This document shows, in pieces, positions 38,500 through 45,827 of a stretch of 54,890 nucleotides of DNA. Within the stretch, counting starts at the first letter, position 1. The number at the start of each line of letters is the position of its first letter. Made by a program: the position numbers and the translations under genes. The notes beneath the pieces were generated by a model. That model did no database searches. It was given only the letters and a program-made list of their open reading frames with translations, and had not been told where the DNA came from. The stretch is from Gallionella sp. (GTDB lineage Bacteria; Pseudomonadota; Gammaproteobacteria; Burkholderiales; Gallionellaceae), in the NCBI GenBank assembly GCA_023259035.1, contig JAHFRA010000019.1, positions 1-54,890 of the forward strand, given 5' to 3'.

Positions 38500-39459
38500 T
38501 CAGTTGGGCAGTGCACCGCCGCAACTGCTGCCCTGCCCCGCAGTACAGCCATGGCAGTGATCGGCGACACGGATAAGGTTGCCCTGCAAGTCGGTTTGCA
38601 GCAAGTCGCGCAGATGCGGGCGTTCGCCCGGCAGCGCCAACCCGAGCTGCTGGTTGAAATCGCAGTCATACAGGTAGCCCTGCCAATCCACGCTGACAAG
38701 ATTGCGGCACATCACGTTGACGGTATTGGCAGCGGAGAAACTTTCCTTGAGCAACAGCATGTAATCGTTGAATTGCCCCTTGGAAATCAGCGTGCTGCCA
38801 AAACGCTGAATGGGCATATTGGACATCACGAACAACTGGTTGAAAACGATGCCAAAACGTTCGAACAATTCGCGCTTGTAAGCCGCCTGCAACGCAGCTT
38901 GGTCGGGAGGCAGTGACGGGTCTAGCGGGTTGTAGGCCAGATTCAATATGAGGCCGCTGTCTTCGCGCCCATAATCCAGCGCGTTGAGTTGCAATAGCGC
39001 CGCGATGCTTTTATCAAACACGCCCGCTCCGCGTTGCTTGTCTACATTCTCTGATAAATAACACGGTAGCGACGCCACCACTTCCACCTTATGTCCGGCA
39101 AGAAATTCGGCAATGCCATCCTGTCCGTGCTCGAACAGAATTGTCAGGTTGCAGCGGTCGATCACCCGCACACCGAGGGCCGTTGCTTTGACTACCAGAT
39201 CACGGAACTTGCAGTGCAGCTCCGGCGCGCCACCGGTCAGATCAAGCGTCCCAATCCGGCGTGCCGCCAGCACCTGAAGGATGAGTTTCAGCGTCTCATC
39301 ATCCATCATTTCCTTGCGGTCGGGGCCGGCGTTGACGTGACAATGCAAACAGGACTGATTACATTGATAGCCCAAATTGGCCTGTAGCGTGTCGAGTTTA
39401 CCGCGATGCAGTGCGGGGAATCCGGTGGCTTGTAACAGGGGCAAAACGGCGTGCATCAT
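38500..39459 (-). CDS. arsS: Arsenosugar biosynthesis radical SAM protein ArsS
   Basis: 319 residues. Radical SAM cluster motif CNQSCLHC (C33, C37, C40), then GTLDLTGGAPEL near 93 and a C-terminal domain (DUF3641) rich in cysteine: MCRNLVSVDWQGYLYDCDFNQ and CHGCTAGQGSSCGG. ArsS transfers a 5'-deoxyadenosyl group from SAM onto dimethylarsenite, giving the precursor of oxo-arsenosugars. Some relatives have selenocysteine in the final SSCGG motif; here it is cysteine. It heads the run arsS-TVP38-TIGR04283-TIGR04282. ATG at 39456 is an equally good start. Confidence 0.94.
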   Translation of the reverse strand: MMHAVLPLLQATGFPALHRGKLDTLQANLGYQCNQSCLHCHVNAGPDRKEMMDDETLKLILQVLAARRIGTLDLTGGAPELHCKFRDLVVKATALGVRVIDRCNLTILFEHGQDGIAEFLAGHKVEVVASLPCYLSENVDKQRGAGVFDKSIAALLQLNALDYGREDSGLILNLAYNPLDPSLPPDQAALQAAYKRELFERFGIVFNQLFVMSNMPIQRFGSTLISKGQFNDYMLLLKESFSAANTVNVMCRNLVSVDWQGYLYDCDFNQQLGLALPGERPHLRDLLQTDLQGNLIRVADHCHGCTAGQGSSCGGALPN

Positions 39460-39531
39460 GTTCCTCGGTATGATGGATGAAGCGCTTTCAAAGCCATTTT
39501 TCCTGCAAACCGACCAACAACCCCTTTGGTT

Positions 39532-40386
39532 TTAATGAACCAATCCAACGGTGATTATCGCTTCATAAGTTCCGTTTTTGCCATAGCGGTTTGAGAAAGC
39601 ATACTTCGGTAGCGTTGCCATGGTCATCTCAAGCACATCGTCCAATCCAGAATCAATCATAACGAATCTGTCATGCACATCCGGGGCATCAGGATTGTCA
39701 TGCAATTGGGCAAATATATGCATCTGATAATACGACGAAAAAAAGGAGTCCGGGTACTTCAAACCGACCGAAATATCCATTGTTGGCGCCTTGTCCCCCG
39801 TGTTTATCCGGATCTCATACGGCAAACGAGGCCCTGTGGCATCGGCCTCAAAAATACTCTGTATTGAAGGGGAAGCCGTGATGGACATCCTGACATCCTG
39901 AGCACCGTCAAAACTGCCCGCAGGAAATTCGATCATTGCATACCCATCAAGAATCACCTTGTCCCCAAGGGGAGGTATTTTAACGGTCACTGTCTGTTCT
40001 TTCAGGCTCATTATGGTGACGATAATCGGTGCTTCGCCTGTCCCCTCAACCGAAATAATATTTTTCGTTTGGAGTTTTATGGGCTTTGTAAGCATCTTAA
40101 GCTGTTTGCCAAGTTCATCAGACGAGACGATAAGTTTGCCGTTTATTTTTATTGCACCCCTGCCAGCACCTTTCTCGCTACCGCTTCCGCTTTGTACTGA
40201 AACGAAAAACTTCTGGCCGACATCATGAACGGAAAATCGCTTAACCACCCGCTGAGATTTGCCGCTCTCGCTGGCAAACAATTCCGGGCCGAAAACCAGA
40301 GAATGCGCATGGGCGCAAGATATAAGGCCATTGCATAAATACAATGACAGCGCGGCCAGAATAAAAGTATTACATTTTTTCCACAT
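39532..40386 (-). CDS. Exported protein of unknown function
   Basis: 284 residues from the ATG at 40386 (GGGGAG site upstream). A signal peptide ends about HAHS near residue 30. The rest is soluble and rich in beta strand, with no motifs that I recognise; near residue 125 VTVKIPPLGDKVILDGYAMI precedes a pattern like an anti-sigma/adhesin sandwich. There are no cysteines after the signal. It is the last gene of a long minus-strand run of periplasmic redox proteins, but 85 bases separate it from the TlpA-like gene. Confidence 0.65.
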   Translation of the reverse strand: MWKKCNTFILAALSLYLCNGLISCAHAHSLVFGPELFASESGKSQRVVKRFSVHDVGQKFFVSVQSGSGSEKGAGRGAIKINGKLIVSSDELGKQLKMLTKPIKLQTKNIISVEGTGEAPIIVTIMSLKEQTVTVKIPPLGDKVILDGYAMIEFPAGSFDGAQDVRMSITASPSIQSIFEADATGPRLPYEIRINTGDKAPTMDISVGLKYPDSFFSSYYQMHIFAQLHDNPDAPDVHDRFVMIDSGLDDVLEMTMATLPKYAFSNRYGKNGTYEAIITVGLVH

Positions 40387-40471
40387 GATCAAGCACTCCC
40401 CTAAAGATGCCGATTTCAGACAATTACTGCAGCGTACTCAAAAACAAGAAACTGATCTGTCGTTTCTGGGT

Positions 40472-40981
40472 TCAAAGCAACTTGTCGATTTCATGCTTCA
40501 ACAATTCTTCAGTAACGATCCCCGCATGGGAATAGCTTACCTTGCCATTTTTATCTATGAAGAAGGTGGTCGGCATACCATATATTCCATAGGCTTCTTT
40601 GATCTTCCCCGTTTTATCCAGGCCGGCAGGAATGGTCATGCTTCTTTTTTGCATGAAGGCTTTCGCCTTTTTTTCCGTATCATCGACGGCAATAGCCAAA
40701 AACACCACCTTTTGCGGCTCATATTTATGAAAAGCTTTTTCAATAACAGGTGTTTCTTCGCCACAGGAAACGCACCAGGAGGCAAAAAAGTTAATCACTA
40801 CGACCTTCCCTTTTTGGGCGCTTAACTGAAAATCACCACCCTCAAAGAGCGTCATATTAAAATCGGGGGCCGCTTCCATTGAAACTGGCAAACCCGTTGT
40901 ATTGTCGCTACAACCCTGGATAAGCAAAAAACCGCTTGTGAACAGCGCGAGCAAAAAACTGCGGGATTTAAATTTCAGCAT
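40472..40981 (-). CDS. TlpA/ResA-like thioredoxin lipoprotein (third copy)
   Basis: 169 residues from the ATG at 40981 (GGAGG upstream). Lipobox LIQGC (C24) and a periplasmic thioredoxin domain with FFASWCVSC (C70, C73), VDDTEKKAK, and the cis-proline in GIYGMPTTFFID. It resembles TlpA and ResA, reductants of apocytochrome haem sites or of copper chaperones such as SCO. The other copy at 43676 has nearly the same sequence toward the end (VTEELL.HE.DKLL). PCuAC and SCO lie directly upstream. Confidence 0.92.
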   Translation of the reverse strand: MLKFKSRSFLLALFTSGFLLIQGCSDNTTGLPVSMEAAPDFNMTLFEGGDFQLSAQKGKVVVINFFASWCVSCGEETPVIEKAFHKYEPQKVVFLAIAVDDTEKKAKAFMQKRSMTIPAGLDKTGKIKEAYGIYGMPTTFFIDKNGKVSYSHAGIVTEELLKHEIDKLL

Positions 40982-41045
40982 GATCCTCCTCCGACAAGCC
41001 ATCCCTTAAGCTGGTAACGGGTCATTTGTGAGATATTTTGAATTC

Positions 41046-41546
41046 CTAATGCTTATGGTTTTCGTGTCCGGAATGGTCCATATGCTGGTGATCTTCCATG
41101 CCTTCCGCTGGGCCGGAACGAACTATAGCTGTAACCGCGATCTTTTCACCACTCTGGAAGGTCAACGTCATGGGAACTTGATCGCCAATACTGAGCGGCT
41201 TTTTCGCATCCGTCAACATGAAATGCAGCCCGCCCGGCTTCAACATCACCGAGGCATGAGATGGAATGGATAATTCCTTCAGTTGCTCCATGTGGACCAT
41301 ATCTCCATGCATAACACTCTGATGAATTCCAACCTGTTCGAAAGCAGGGCTGGAAACATTAACGAGCATTCGCGGCTTCTCACCATTGTTTTTGATCTCC
41401 AAATAGGCAGCCATAACCTTGACGTTGGGTGGCGGGGCCAGCACCCAAGGGTTCTGTATCTGGATACCCACGCCATCAGCAGATACGCCCATGGAGGCAA
41501 ATCCGAGCATCAGTGCAATTAATGTTTTCAGAAAAAAGCTCGTCAT
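41046..41546 (-). CDS. PCu(A)C copper chaperone
   Basis: 166 residues with a signal peptide (ending VSA near 23). Copper motif H75-X10-M86-X21-H108-X-M110 is exact. The C-terminal tail DHQHMDHSGHENHKH offers further copper ligands. Such proteins load Cu(I) onto SCO or onto the CuA/CuB sites of terminal oxidases. Its start overlaps the stop of the SCO gene in an ATGA, so the two are made together. Confidence 0.95.
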   Translation of the reverse strand: MTSFFLKTLIALMLGFASMGVSADGVGIQIQNPWVLAPPPNVKVMAAYLEIKNNGEKPRMLVNVSSPAFEQVGIHQSVMHGDMVHMEQLKELSIPSHASVMLKPGGLHFMLTDAKKPLSIGDQVPMTLTFQSGEKIAVTAIVRSGPAEGMEDHQHMDHSGHENHKH

Positions 41547-42226
41547 TTTTTAAACCTTTCATTGTAGAACGCGCGAATATTTATAAATGCCCCTGCAATC
41601 TCTTGGGGAGATAGAGGTGGCGGAAATCGCCCATAGAGCCTTCCCTGAGGATCCACGAGAAAGATGGTCGAACTATGGGTCACTTGGTAGACATCCACCG
41701 GTTTTCCTGGTTCCCTGTCAATGGTGTACAACGCGCTCATTTGCCGGGAAACCGCATCCAGTTGGGCTGTGTCCCCAGTGACACCCGTAAATTTATTACT
41801 GAAATGGGAAACATATTCCTTTAGCAATTCTGGCGTATCCCGCTTGGGGTCGACGGAAATAAAAACACCCTGAACCTCCTGAAAGGCAGCCGGATTTTTC
41901 TCAATAAGTTTAAATGCCTGCCCCAATATCCCCATGGTGAGTGGACAGACATCAGGGCAGTGTGTGTAACCAAAAAAAATAAAGCTCCATTTCCCTTTCA
42001 GCTCATTCAAGCCAAATGTTTGAGCGTCGGCCCCCATCAATTTGAAATCCGTCAAATCCTTCGCCTGCCAGAAGAGGTAATCCTCAATCTCCACAGGGGG
42101 TTTAACAACGGCATCGTTGTCTGGTCGCCCGCCAATAAAGGCGGTGATGGCCACAGCACTGGCCACGGCGACAACCAGTAAAAGTGCGAGGCTCTTTCTG
42201 GTAAGAGCCCCACGTTGGTTTTTCAT
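41543..42226 (-). CDS. SCO1/SenC-family copper assembly protein
   Basis: 227 residues. One N-terminal helix (about 12-30) anchors a thioredoxin-fold domain with the copper site FFGYTHCPDVCP (C90, C94) and H184 in VTHSS; DPKRDTPE is near 126. SCO proteins assemble the CuA centre of cytochrome oxidase or of related enzymes. It stands between the PCuAC gene and a small membrane protein gene. No cytochrome oxidase subunit is in the window, so the client is elsewhere in the genome or unusual. Confidence 0.95.
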   Translation of the reverse strand: MKNQRGALTRKSLALLLVVAVASAVAITAFIGGRPDNDAVVKPPVEIEDYLFWQAKDLTDFKLMGADAQTFGLNELKGKWSFIFFGYTHCPDVCPLTMGILGQAFKLIEKNPAAFQEVQGVFISVDPKRDTPELLKEYVSHFSNKFTGVTGDTAQLDAVSRQMSALYTIDREPGKPVDVYQVTHSSTIFLVDPQGRLYGRFPPPLSPQEIAGAFINIRAFYNERFKK

Positions 42227-42251
42227 CGATTCTCCTTTTAGCTTGAGATGG

Positions 42252-42488
42252 CTAATCGCCGTGTATTGAAATTCCCTGCCTCATTGGAACCGACTGGCTT
42301 GCCAATTTATGCTGATGTTTCTGTAGGGCGCCATACAGAAACAGGCAGGCTCCAATAATGCTGATAACAACATAAAAACTATCCAACTCAAAACCGATTG
42401 TGACAGCTAACAGCGCCGTCATTGCGCCAAGGCAGAAAAGCACACCGCCGAGAACCTGCTTTTTTATTCCTTTGATTGGCCTGATCAC
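42252..42488 (-). CDS. Small two-helix membrane protein
   Basis: 78 residues if the GTG at 42488, which overlaps the stop of the CcdA-like gene, is the start. Two hydrophobic segments (about 12-30 and 37-54) are followed by a basic, histidine-bearing tail. No family is recognised. It is conserved only in the sense that it is tucked in the operon; the frame upstream of 42488 is also open to 42575 but would lie wholly within the previous gene. Confidence 0.55.
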   Translation of the reverse strand: MIRPIKGIKKQVLGGVLFCLGAMTALLAVTIGFELDSFYVVISIIGACLFLYGALQKHQHKLASQSVPMRQGISIHGD

Positions 42489-43183
42489 AACACAAAACCG
42501 AGAACAAACGCCTTGTAGTGCCGCATCAGGCCGGTAACATTCATCACGGCAAGGATAAGCAGAATTGTGCCGCAAATATTTATTATTAAACTGGTATTAC
42601 GTAAGACTATTTTACGCCCTCTTGTAAACAAGATAAGTGCAATGGACGTCATGCATAAGGCTATGCTGACACCCATCCCGTAACAGAATGCCAAATACCA
42701 GCCTTCAACCGCCGTGCTGCGCTGAGACGCTATACCCATGATGTCAGAGAGCATCGGGGTTATGCAGGGGGAATATATGAGGGCAAAAGTAATTCCGATA
42801 AGCAGGAATAATGTGCTTAACAGGAGAGGAAGGCGTATTTTGCCCAAAAATGATATGCGATTAACCAATAGAATATACAGGCCGACCAGCAGTATGATAA
42901 CGCCTGAAACCACCCGCAAATTACCGATGTTATGAATCAGGGGTCGGCTGATATTCAGTCCTGATGCGATAAGCAGCGAATAGAAAACCGTAAAACCAAT
43001 TCCATAAGTAATGCAGGGGATAATCATCCACCGGCAAATTTCGGGATTGGCTTTATTGCCGATAGTTGCCAGGTAAATACCCACAATAAAAGCAACAAAA
43101 AAAGGGCTGATTTGCAGAAGGCATATCTGCCAGATCGAGAAAAAGGAGGAAAAACCTCCCCACACCGCAGAGACGCCTCCCAT
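42485..43183 (-). CDS. CcdA/DsbD-like transmembrane electron carrier
   Basis: 232 residues with six or so membrane segments. The second conserved motif, ALIYSPCITPMLSDI near residue 135, has the Cys-Pro pattern of CcdA. The first motif, usually a proline-cysteine in SFLSPCVLP, is replaced here by SIWQICLLQISPFF. The start at 43183 has an AAGGAG site eight bases upstream and shares one base with the TlpA-like stop (TAATG). It would pass reducing power from cytoplasmic thioredoxin to the periplasmic TlpA-like proteins. Confidence 0.85.
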   Translation of the reverse strand: MGGVSAVWGGFSSFFSIWQICLLQISPFFVAFIVGIYLATIGNKANPEICRWMIIPCITYGIGFTVFYSLLIASGLNISRPLIHNIGNLRVVSGVIILLVGLYILLVNRISFLGKIRLPLLLSTLFLLIGITFALIYSPCITPMLSDIMGIASQRSTAVEGWYLAFCYGMGVSIALCMTSIALILFTRGRKIVLRNTSLIINICGTILLILAVMNVTGLMRHYKAFVLGFVL

Positions 43184-43698
43184 TACAAAATCTCCTTGAT
43201 CCATTGTTGAAACTCATCCGGTTTCTTCGCTATGTTTCCATAGAAAGCCCGTTTCACGACTCCGTTTTTGTCGATAAAAAAGGTGGTTGGCGGGGAGCTA
43301 ACGCCATAGTCTTTTGCTATTCGATCACCTTTGTCATACCCGGCGGAGAATGGCACGTCCCACTTTTTAACAAATTTTTCAAACTTTGATCTGGAGTCCT
43401 GAACGCCAATCATCAGAAATACTATTTGATCGTTTTTATGTTCCAGATAAGCCTTTTTCATAAGTGGCGTGGAATCATTGGAACAAGGACACCACGAGGA
43501 CATAAAGGTGATGACGAGTCCCTTTCCGGCATTTTGTTCCAGATTGATTTGTTTCCCGTCAAGCAGCTCAAGGGTGAACGGTATGGCTTTTTCTCCGACC
43601 TGAAGCAATGGTTTGCCGACCTCTTCACTGCACCCGGACAAAAAGGCAATGAGAAAAATAATTACGCGGCAATTTTTAAAGCAGTTTATCGAGCTCAT
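43183..43698 (-). CDS. TlpA-like lipoprotein with altered active site (second copy)
   Basis: 171 residues from the start at 43698, which overlaps the preceding gene by 23 bases. Lipobox LSGC (C23), thioredoxin fold, cis-proline in VSSPPTTFFID. The active site reads TFMSSWCPCSND: aligned with WCxxC proteins without a gap, C70 is retained but the second cysteine is a serine and C72 lies between, giving CPCS. It may be a CXC or single-cysteine redox protein. The fold call is sure; the chemistry is not. Confidence 0.88.
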   Translation of the reverse strand: MSSINCFKNCRVIIFLIAFLSGCSEEVGKPLLQVGEKAIPFTLELLDGKQINLEQNAGKGLVITFMSSWCPCSNDSTPLMKKAYLEHKNDQIVFLMIGVQDSRSKFEKFVKKWDVPFSAGYDKGDRIAKDYGVSSPPTTFFIDKNGVVKRAFYGNIAKKPDEFQQWIKEIL

Positions 43699-44218
43699 GT
43701 TGCAACAACTCCTCTGTAACACTGCCTGAGTGGGAGTAGTTGATAACCCCTTGTTTGTCAATAAAGTAGGTAGTGGGTATGCCATATATCCCAAAAGACT
43801 TCTGGATGGTCGCTGTTTTATCAAGGCCCACCGGGAAGGTAACGCCGTATCTTGTTATAAAGTCTTTCATTTTTGCTTCGGTATCATCAACAGCAACCCC
43901 CAAAAACACCACTCCCTTCGGCCCGTATTCATGGACAATTTTTTCAAGGATCGGCATCTCTTCCCTGCATGGCAAACACCAGGAAGCAAAGAAATTAATC
44001 AGCATAGGCCTACCCCTATAATCACTGAACTGGAAATCTTTGCCATCAATCACTGAGAGTGTGAAATTAGGAGCCAGTTCCTTTTTTTCTGCTGCGGATT
44101 TGGAAGAGACTTCATTTTTCGCATCTCCTTGCGTAAGCAATAAGCCTGCGACGACAAGAGCCAGCACCAAACCGACGATGCCGAGGATAATGAGTAGTTT
44201 GTAAGTTTTAGTGTTCAA
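43676..44218 (-). CDS. Membrane-anchored TlpA-like thioredoxin (first copy)
   Basis: 180 residues. An uncleaved N-terminal helix (about 7-28) and a periplasmic thioredoxin domain with FFASWCLPC (C81, C84), VDDTEAKMK, and the cis-proline GIYGIPTTYFID. It resembles the TlpA that reduces SCO and CuA apoproteins in rhizobia, and the third copy in this operon. It starts seven bases after the cytochrome gene and its end overlaps the second copy, so expression is coordinated. Confidence 0.92.
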   Translation of the reverse strand: MNTKTYKLLIILGIVGLVLALVVAGLLLTQGDAKNEVSSKSAAEKKELAPNFTLSVIDGKDFQFSDYRGRPMLINFFASWCLPCREEMPILEKIVHEYGPKGVVFLGVAVDDTEAKMKDFITRYGVTFPVGLDKTATIQKSFGIYGIPTTYFIDKQGVINYSHSGSVTEELLQHELDKLL

Positions 44219-44225
44219 CGTGGCC

Positions 44226-45047
44226 TCACTCAGATAAAGATGGTACGGGTAGACTCCACCGGAATTCTCTTATTCCCAGCCCCGGCAGGTTCATTTTAAT
44301 TTCCAGCTCAGCGGCTTTACTGGTGTCAATATTGGGGAAAGCAAGCAACCCTTGATTGTGGTGGCGTTGACCATCCTGATAGAGCACGTCCCAGCCGATT
44401 GCCTTTTGAGAATTGCCATGGTTGTCATGAAGCGTCGCCATTTCCGCGAGGTTCCATGGGGGAACCGATCCTTGATGGGTGTTTATATAAACAACAAAAA
44501 GAGCGGCTTGTTTATCCGAGGGTGTATCACGCACTCCCAAATACCGCAACAGGCTGAGTTGCTCACGAGGTATATAAATAACATCCAAAAACAAGTCGTC
44601 ATCCCCGAAATCGCTTCTCCATAAGTATTGCTTAACAAATTTCATGGTTTTTTCTGGAAGAACCGTCGGCACATTGCTCAAAAAATGACTTTGAAGATAC
44701 CGGATAATTGTCTCTGCATGGCGATCCGTAATCCCAGCCCGGTCAGGCGCCTTCATGCGGGCTACAACAGATTCCCATTCTGCGGCGGTTCTGGGCTTTT
44801 TTTCGATCACATCCTTGCCGTGACATTTTCGGGTGCAGGTATCCAGATAAAGGCGCTTGATTTCATTGGAAGATAACTTTTCGATCATGCCGTACTTGTA
44901 GAGGAAAAGATTGCCCGAGTTTTGAAAATCATTTACCACATCATTGGGGGCCTGGTCGGTCAGGTACATAAAGACGAGAAAGAGGATGGTTCCAGACAGC
45001 AACAAAAATACGCTAATGCTGATAAGTAAGGTCTTCAGCGCGCTCAT
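44226..45047 (-). CDS. Membrane-anchored mono-haem cytochrome with CX3CH motif
   Basis: 273 residues. One N-terminal helix (about 6-29). The haem site, at a place where cytochromes have CXXCH, reads DTCTRKCHGKD: C71, three residues, C75, H76. A possible axial methionine is M98 in the VVARMKAP segment. The C-terminal 150 residues have no haem motif; they include DLFLDVIYIPREQ and ALFVVYINTHQG and are unlike any domain I recognise. The start overlaps the cold-shock gene by four bases. Standard Ccm machinery may not handle CX3CH easily, so a dedicated route is possible. Confidence 0.75.
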   Translation of the reverse strand: MSALKTLLISISVFLLLSGTILFLVFMYLTDQAPNDVVNDFQNSGNLFLYKYGMIEKLSSNEIKRLYLDTCTRKCHGKDVIEKKPRTAAEWESVVARMKAPDRAGITDRHAETIIRYLQSHFLSNVPTVLPEKTMKFVKQYLWRSDFGDDDLFLDVIYIPREQLSLLRYLGVRDTPSDKQAALFVVYINTHQGSVPPWNLAEMATLHDNHGNSQKAIGWDVLYQDGQRHHNQGLLAFPNIDTSKAAELEIKMNLPGLGIREFRWSLPVPSLSE

Positions 45048-45295
45048 GTATTATCTTTTATGCCCAACAACTGATTAAAGGTTTCTGGTATTGGAAGCAT
45101 GATATTGGAAGCCCGCTTGCCCTTAGGGCCTTTTGTCGTTACTTCAAAGCTAACCTTTTGACCTTTTTTGAGTGCCTTGAAACCGCTCATGTTGTTTTCA
45201 GAATAGTGTGCAAGCAAATCAGCGCTGCCATCATCTGGATCGGTACAACCCATACCCCTTGCCTTGTTAAACCACTTAACTGTACCGATTGCCAT
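45044..45295 (-). CDS. Divergent cold-shock-domain protein
   Basis: 83 residues. GTVKWFNKARGMG at the start is clearly a cold-shock domain, but the RNA-binding motif normally KGFGFI is RGMGCT and the second (VFVHF-like) is LLAHYS. ALKKGQKVSFEVTTKGPKGKRASNI is as expected. The last 20 residues extend beyond the domain. It probably binds single-stranded nucleic acid weakly or differently. It lies inside an operon of exported proteins, with an ATGA overlap to the cytochrome gene, and is the only cytoplasmic protein there. Confidence 0.85.
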   Translation of the reverse strand: MAIGTVKWFNKARGMGCTDPDDGSADLLAHYSENNMSGFKALKKGQKVSFEVTTKGPKGKRASNIMLPIPETFNQLLGIKDNT

Positions 45296-45380
45296 GTGAC
45301 TATCTCAATGCTAATAAAATAGGGGAAATCCCTGCAGGTTCTCTACGGGTAGGATATTTTCCAGCAGGTCGTGGAGCCGT

Positions 45381-45827
45381 TCAGGCATCCTGCGATTTGT
45401 TCAAGAAAAGCTTTTTTACGCCAATGTAGACACCGAAAAACATTAGGAATACCCATACAATTAATCCGGCCCACAATAGAACCCAATCTATGGTATCAAA
45501 ACTTCTTGTGTATTGATAAATCTTTCCGTGAATTCTCTGTATGGGAGTAATGCGGGCATCGTCTCCGTATTTACCGATAAAATAATCCATGATCTGTTGC
45601 TTGGTCATTCCCTTATTAATCATTTCGCCAACTTGATTCTTCCATTCAAGACCGCAGGTCATATTACAGTCTTCAAGGACAAGCGGACATTCGCAGGGAC
45701 AGGCGAGATCCTTTACAACTTCTTTGACGGTTAGCGCGGAAGCACTGGACGGGGTTGCAACATAGGTTACTGCCATGAACAAGCAGGTCAGCAGGAATCG
45801 CCTGTCAACGAGAAATCGCATATTCAT
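45381..45827 (-). CDS. CcmH/NrfF-like cytochrome c biogenesis protein
   Basis: 148 residues from the ATG at 45827, which overlaps the preceding stop in an ATGA. Signal peptide, then VKDLACPCECPLVLEDCNMTC (five cysteines, C43-C58). The place corresponds to the LRCxxC active site of CcmH, but with additional cysteines. MINKGMTKQQIMDYFIGKYGD is typical of the CcmH domain, and a C-terminal helix (about 115-137) anchors it. It may reduce or guide apocytochromes for haem attachment, possibly the CX3CH cytochrome here. Confidence 0.88.
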   Translation of the reverse strand: MNMRFLVDRRFLLTCLFMAVTYVATPSSASALTVKEVVKDLACPCECPLVLEDCNMTCGLEWKNQVGEMINKGMTKQQIMDYFIGKYGDDARITPIQRIHGKIYQYTRSFDTIDWVLLWAGLIVWVFLMFFGVYIGVKKLFLNKSQDA

